A stretch of 64,000 bases of DNA, taken from positions 5,652 to 69,651 of the forward strand of contig JBEBGG010000002.1 of NCBI GenBank assembly GCA_040081555.1, written 5' to 3'. Shown one piece after another: positions 63,670 through 64,000 of this stretch. A program made the position numbers and the translations under genes. Position 1 is the stretch's first letter; every line of letters starts with the position of its first letter. Below the pieces are notes generated by a model. The model was not told the DNA's origin, did not search any database, and worked only from the letters and a program-made list of their open reading frames with translations. The stretch is from CADEEX01 sp040081555 (GTDB lineage Bacteria; Acidobacteriota; Vicinamibacteria; Vicinamibacterales; CAVVIG01).

Positions 63670-63683
63670 CTGAATTCGTTCAG
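63670..63683 (+). other. Small hairpin with UUCG loop in 5' region of STAS gene
   Basis: CTGAATTCGTTCAG can fold as a 5-bp stem (CTGAA/TTCAG) closing a TTCG tetraloop, 12 bases before the STAS ATG. UUCG loops are unusually stable in RNA. With only five pairs and A-U-rich stem its significance is uncertain. A -10-like TATAGT lies at 63654-63659. Confidence 0.3.
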
Positions 63684-63695
63684 TAGCACTAAGAC

Positions 63696-64000
63696 ATGGC
63701 CGCCTCAACACAAACCGTCGGCGATCGACTTCTCCTGTCCCCGCGCGAGCCATTGCTTGCGGGCGGCGCGGCCGAAGCATTCGAATTACAGTTGCGCACA
63801 CTCGTGCGCACGGGTCACAAAAACCTGGTCGTAGACCTCGGCGGCGTCAGCGCGATCGATAGTGCTGGCATCCGCGCTCTCGTCCGGGGACACACCAGCG
63901 CGCAGCGCGCCGGTGGCACCCTGCGTCTCGCCGCGGCGCGTCCCGCCGTCAGCAAGGTGCTTGAGGTCTCGCACCTTGCCAACATCTTCGAATCGTACGA
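63696..64000 (+). CDS. STAS-domain protein, anti-sigma-factor-antagonist type (partial)
   Basis: 101 residues are visible before the right edge. STAS fold with NLVVDLGGVSAIDSAGIRAL. S56 in IDSAG is the position phosphorylated in SpoIIAA-type antagonists. GGTLRLAAARPAVSKVLEV and ANIFESY complete the domain. Such proteins release partner switches governing sigma factors or other outputs. A kinase (RsbW-like) partner, if linked, would be beyond the window. Confidence 0.88.
   Translation, partial: MAASTQTVGDRLLLSPREPLLAGGAAEAFELQLRTLVRTGHKNLVVDLGGVSAIDSAGIRALVRGHTSAQRAGGTLRLAAARPAVSKVLEVSHLANIFESY

Overview
The window is a GC-rich chromosomal segment built around the replication origin of a Gram-negative (diderm) bacterium. 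Diderm traits are a YidC with a large periplasmic domain, SurA, a heptose-phosphate adenylyltransferase, a Wzm/Wzt O-antigen-type exporter and a TonB-dependent receptor with an N-terminal carboxypeptidase-regulatory-like domain. That receptor type, the DUF362/GT87/YfhO envelope genes and the gene order suggest Acidobacteriota (Vicinamibacteria-like). This placement is inferred from gene content only. No insertion sequence, prophage or CRISPR array was seen.

Layout. 1-2636 (minus): head of a Tad/Flp pilus operon (flp, cpaA prepilin peptidase, cpaB, cpaC secretin running off the left edge). 2735-12210: an envelope cluster of two divergent arms. The minus arm holds a GT87 protein, a Tat-exported DUF362 protein, a squalene-cyclase-like toroid protein and a polytopic membrane protein. 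The plus arm holds a GT-C glycosyltransferase, a YfhO-like protein and a second GT87 protein. 12185-16253: DUF192 protein, dusB with a repeat-derived insert, a REC-GAF-GGDEF cyclase and an orphan NusG-like factor. 16321-24243 (minus): surA, mfd, rfaE2, wzt, wzm. 24244-29252 (minus): atpHAGDC without F0 genes. 29414-38131 (minus): the classical origin-side block rpmH-rnpA-yidD-yidC-khpB-mnmE-mnmG-rsmG-parA-parB, with a perfect parS beside parA. 38132-40129: dnaA flanked on both sides by DnaA-box-like sites and followed by an AT-rich tract, the best oriC candidate. 40130-46342 (plus): dnaN, gyrB, gyrA. 46404-53638 (minus): rsmI, a TPR protein, glmU, glmS and pcrA. 53747-64000: a DUF885 peptidase, an FmdB-type zinc ribbon, galU, serS with tRNA-Ser(UGA), pepT, a TonB receptor coupled to a secreted phosphoesterase, and a truncated STAS protein.

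How the parts fit. Genes left of about 38.1 kb run mostly leftward and dnaA-dnaN-gyrB-gyrA run rightward, as expected for co-orientation with forks leaving an origin near 38-40 kb. ParA, ParB and parS about 7 kb away would segregate that origin. GlmS and GlmU make UDP-GlcNAc, and GalU, RfaE2, Wzm/Wzt and the GT-C/GT87 proteins point to heavy investment in surface glycans. The least explained material is the 2.7-12.2 kb envelope cluster, the TonB receptor/phosphoesterase pair and the repeat-derived insert in DusB.
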